From assembly GCF_037975245.1 (NCBI RefSeq), contig NC_092563.1, positions 20,473,094-20,537,093 on the forward strand: a stretch of 64,000 nucleotides of DNA, read 5' to 3'. A program made the translations under genes and the position numbers. Shown here one piece after another: positions 51,284 to 64,000 of the stretch; positions within the stretch are counted from its first letter, which is position 1; each line of letters opens with the position of its first letter. A model generated the notes under the pieces. That model saw nothing but the letters and a program-made list of their open reading frames with translations. It was not told where the DNA came from and did not search any database. This DNA comes from Apostichopus japonicus (lineage: Eukaryota; Echinodermata; Holothuroidea; Aspidochirotida; Stichopodidae).

Positions 51284-53261
51284 CTCTTTGCTTCATTTCG
51301 TTCGCAAATAGATCACATTGAGTAATATATGTCACTTTTAATCCGTAAAGACATCACTTTCAAAATTAAAACCCTTACTTATCTCTTCTTGAAATGCGAT
51401 GAACCGTTGAAGATTTTCTTTTTATTTCAGTTTTTTTCTTCATCAAGGGAACAAACTTTAAAATTCACCTCTGGTGATATCACTGATTTGCTGTTATTGA
51501 AATACATTAACAAAATGAACAGATTTAGTTTCTTCCGAGCGGTGCAGAATATTGACAACATCTTACAATAGTACGTCTGCTAAGGAGATGCCCTTTTTAA
51601 CACTGTGAAAAGCGCTTGGTGAATGATTACTGGTACAATTAATTAACACAATGATTTGCTTATAACTAAAACTCATTTTGGGATAACTATAAGAGGTAAT
51701 TCTATTTCCACCCATTTTCAATCTTCTTGTAATCCTTTTCGTCAAAGGTTGGGTATACTTTTCGACCGTCTATACAGTTCTATACGTTACAACGTAGCAA
51801 CCGTTCAGAAGTATTCCAGCATAGCGCCTTTAGTTTTAGGGGCGTGTTATGAACGCTATATGTTGCGGTTGACGCAAATATATGTAATTTTTATCTTACC
51901 CTTTTTGCGGAATGGAATAGTCCTTCAGGTAATATCTGATTCACAGCGGGAATTGTCCTACCTTTGACTGGATAGAAATAACGCTTAGCGGGGAACACAC
52001 GGTTATCAACGTGAATAGAGATACATTCCTAACTGTTCATAGATTTGCGTACCCATTCAACAGGTTTATTTCTATGCCTTTGTTAGTTGTTCTGTTATAG
52101 GTGAGTGTATATATGCACTAACTAGTTCAGTAGCCAGTAATTTGAAGCAGCCAAACACTATCATTGTTACATCGGATTTTGAAGTCATTGAAAACCACTG
52201 GGCCGCAAAAGCCGTAGCTGATAATTCTCGGTATAGTTTTCATCAGTTGACCCCTACACACATTTTCATTTTGGTACGTGTTTGATCGGTTTTGTTGTGG
52301 AAAAAGGTGATTCACGTAGCAGAAATCTTGTGGTAGTTACTGGAATTATTGACATCTACCCACAGCACTTTGATTTGTACAATAGTGAAGGAGATGTATA
52401 TATCAGTTGCTACAAATAGCGTTTTTATTTCCTGTGTGAAAATTAATACGGATAATGGTAGTTGTTTAAAGTACAATCTGACACTCGTGTGTCGCGAAGG
52501 ATGCAGTGGTTATAGTAGGTCTTGATATATATTATACTTTGTGTACGCCGGTCACATGCACAGTGTGTTCACGACTACACGACAAAAGCGTTTGCATTCA
52601 CATTTGCATTAATTTGCGAGTGCAGAAAATCGTGATTATCTCAAGCCAGACGTATTAAAGTAAAAACAAAGTAGATAAAACAACAGAGCATTGTCTTATT
52701 TTGTGTTTCTATTGGAAAGGATAATAATCGGTCAATGTCTTTCACTTTGGATACTTTGAAGTTCAATGGCATGACGTATTAGACATTATATGTATAAGTT
52801 GAAGTATAACTATATAGTTCTACAAATAGCCTATTGAAAGAGATATCTTGCCTGTTACAGCGAAGCATGTATACCAGGCACGCTAGTTTATCATACATAA
52901 ACTAAAAACATTGATACAGTTAACGTGTCGTTTAATAGTAAACTTGTTTACATGTGCTTGCGGAAATTGTAATACTGGTGACATTTTCTTTTTATTCGGA
53001 CAGCAGCGAGTGGCCAATCATAGTGAATTGATGTCTTCCTTTCGCAAAATGCATCTCAATGAAATATGAAATTCCATCATCGCTCTCGAAATTAAATGAA
53101 GGGGTTCATAATTTAATTTGAAACATCCACAGCGCAAGCTGTGAATATAACTTGATTGATTTAGAACGGTGAAAGGTAAACGCTTTAACGAGCTTACCAG
53201 AGGTTATCTTTTGTAATCTTTGCACCTCCCCTGAAACAAATAATCATTTAAACCAATCATA
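50495..53261. promoter_or_regulatory. Intergenic region between divergent MARVEL and Dok-like genes
   Basis: About 2.8 kb between two start codons facing away from each other, so both promoters should lie here, together with any 5' untranslated exons. It has an (atc)n-like run near 50678-50697 and a (TA)n array at 51229-51280. No clear TATA box at a convincing distance and no coding region are seen. Confidence 0.5.
51229..51280. repeat. (TA)n microsatellite
   Basis: TA dinucleotides over about 50 bases following a G-rich tract. Confidence 0.95.
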
Positions 53262-62966
<9,705 letters not shown>

Positions 62967-64000
62967 GTACAGGAATTGTCACGTGACACGATTGTAATTG
63001 ACACTTCTATCTAATGAAGATGAACGGAATTATTTTCAGTTTCATTGCCTAACTTCAAGTCAAACCTTAGTTGTCGACATTTTCGATATCACATCATATA
63101 CGATTGTGTGTAGTCCTAAGTAGCTTGAATTTAAACAATTTACATTTGATCGCTACAGTTTGATGGTAGATTGTACCTAATATTTGTTAGAAAATTGAAT
63201 ACAAATTATTTAAAGTAAAGGCATCCTCTATAAGCTGATTTCGTCTTCACAAAAATGCCGTATTAGATATTCTTATAGCAATGTCATTCGGAATTGAAAA
63301 CCAAGTTAGGAACTTGCAGTAAATATAGATAGGCGTACAGAAAACTTGTGTTAATGATTTGAAGGATGGTCGGACAGCGTCAGCCCAAGAGCTTAACTGT
63401 AACGAGAATTAAAAATAAACTCAAATTTGACACAGTCCTCCTAAGATGTCCTAATTTAAACAGTAAGCCAGAAAGAAAGCGTCTGACTTTCATTGCCATC
63501 AGCTATATATAGTTTTACTATGTAATGTGTTACGTAATAATGTATACAATCAGTTTATACCAAACGATTTAGACAGATTCTATTGGTGACATCATTTGAG
63601 AGCTGTGCTAATTACCCACTGCCTCGTACCTCAGTGTGAGCAACATTATTTCCAAAGAAAATCCAAATTGTAGTGTTCTTCAGACGTTCTTTTATCAAAG
63701 CTCTTTCAAGTACGAATTCCGCTTCGGTTAATTTTATGTGTGTGTGTGTGTTGGTATTCCATCATCGATCAAGTTCCTAACCAGTGGTGGCGTAGAGATG
63801 AAGGTTGTCTTAGAATTGCGCCATAGAGAGCATGATTTAGAGAATTTAACACTGCACTTTACGTAGAAATGTGTCTTGTACAGTACTGGGTAACTAATAC
63901 TATTTACAATAGTTTTCATATTAAATTGGCAATAATACTTAAGACCAATTACGTGAACTGTAATGATGTGATCTGTCAGTTCCTTATTGCTTTTAGTTGA
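62967..64000. other. Dok-like intron 2 (start), no further exon seen
   Basis: After the probable donor at 62966 the sequence turns AT-rich with stops in all frames. No PTB-domain exon was recognised before the window ends. ccagtggtggcgtagagatg near 63781 resembles a transposon terminus, but nothing confirms it. Confidence 0.5.

Overview
This is a window of animal nuclear DNA: AT-rich, intron-bearing and repeat-laden, with no bacterial gene organisation. The coding content is small. The window shows three recognisable genes, two of them assembled here from separate exons with matching splice sites and reading phase. The forkhead domain of the FoxF gene is very close to that of vertebrate FoxF. 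Together with the abundant TA microsatellites, long G/C homopolymers and hAT-type transposon termini, this suggests a marine invertebrate, probably a deuterostome and possibly an echinoderm. That species-level guess is inference, not something the sequence proves.

Layout. From 1 to about 2.3 kb there are transposon remnants: the end of a hAT-like element, a second hAT-like element at 419-1471 with a possible 8-bp target duplication, and a nearly perfect 167-bp palindrome at 2074-2240. From 2.3 to 16.5 kb I see no gene. This stretch lies 3' of FoxF and probably includes its intron. FoxF exon 1 is on the minus strand at 16549-17737 and ends at a strong splice donor; its second exon was not found. 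From 17.8 to 46.3 kb the DNA is again essentially gene-free. It holds candidate nuclear-receptor sites (a DR2 at 18839 and a DR1 at 26106), a palindromic minisatellite (19594), a 502-bp foldback element (19964-20465), a diverged segmental repeat (26.3-27.1 kb), a possible core promoter (31151) and a 35-bp minisatellite (34217-34567).

From 46353 to 50494 on the minus strand lies a complete four-exon gene for a 173-residue, four-helix MARVEL-domain membrane protein of the plasmolipin/CMTM type. About 2.8 kb away, transcribed divergently on the plus strand, is the 5' part of a Dok-like adaptor gene. Exon 1 (53262-53330) and exon 2 (62636-62966) together encode an N-terminal PH domain, and the rest of the gene lies beyond the window. 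Its 9.3-kb intron holds a nested pair of hAT elements with exact 8-bp target duplications (54319-55952 and 54630-55497), a microRNA-like hairpin (59884-59958) and other repeats.

The three genes do not form a pathway. FoxF is a mesodermal transcription factor, the MARVEL protein a membrane-trafficking protein, and the Dok-like protein a tyrosine-kinase adaptor. Their linkage is notable because, from memory, FOXF1, PLLP, CMTM1-4 and DOK4 all lie on human chromosome 16q.
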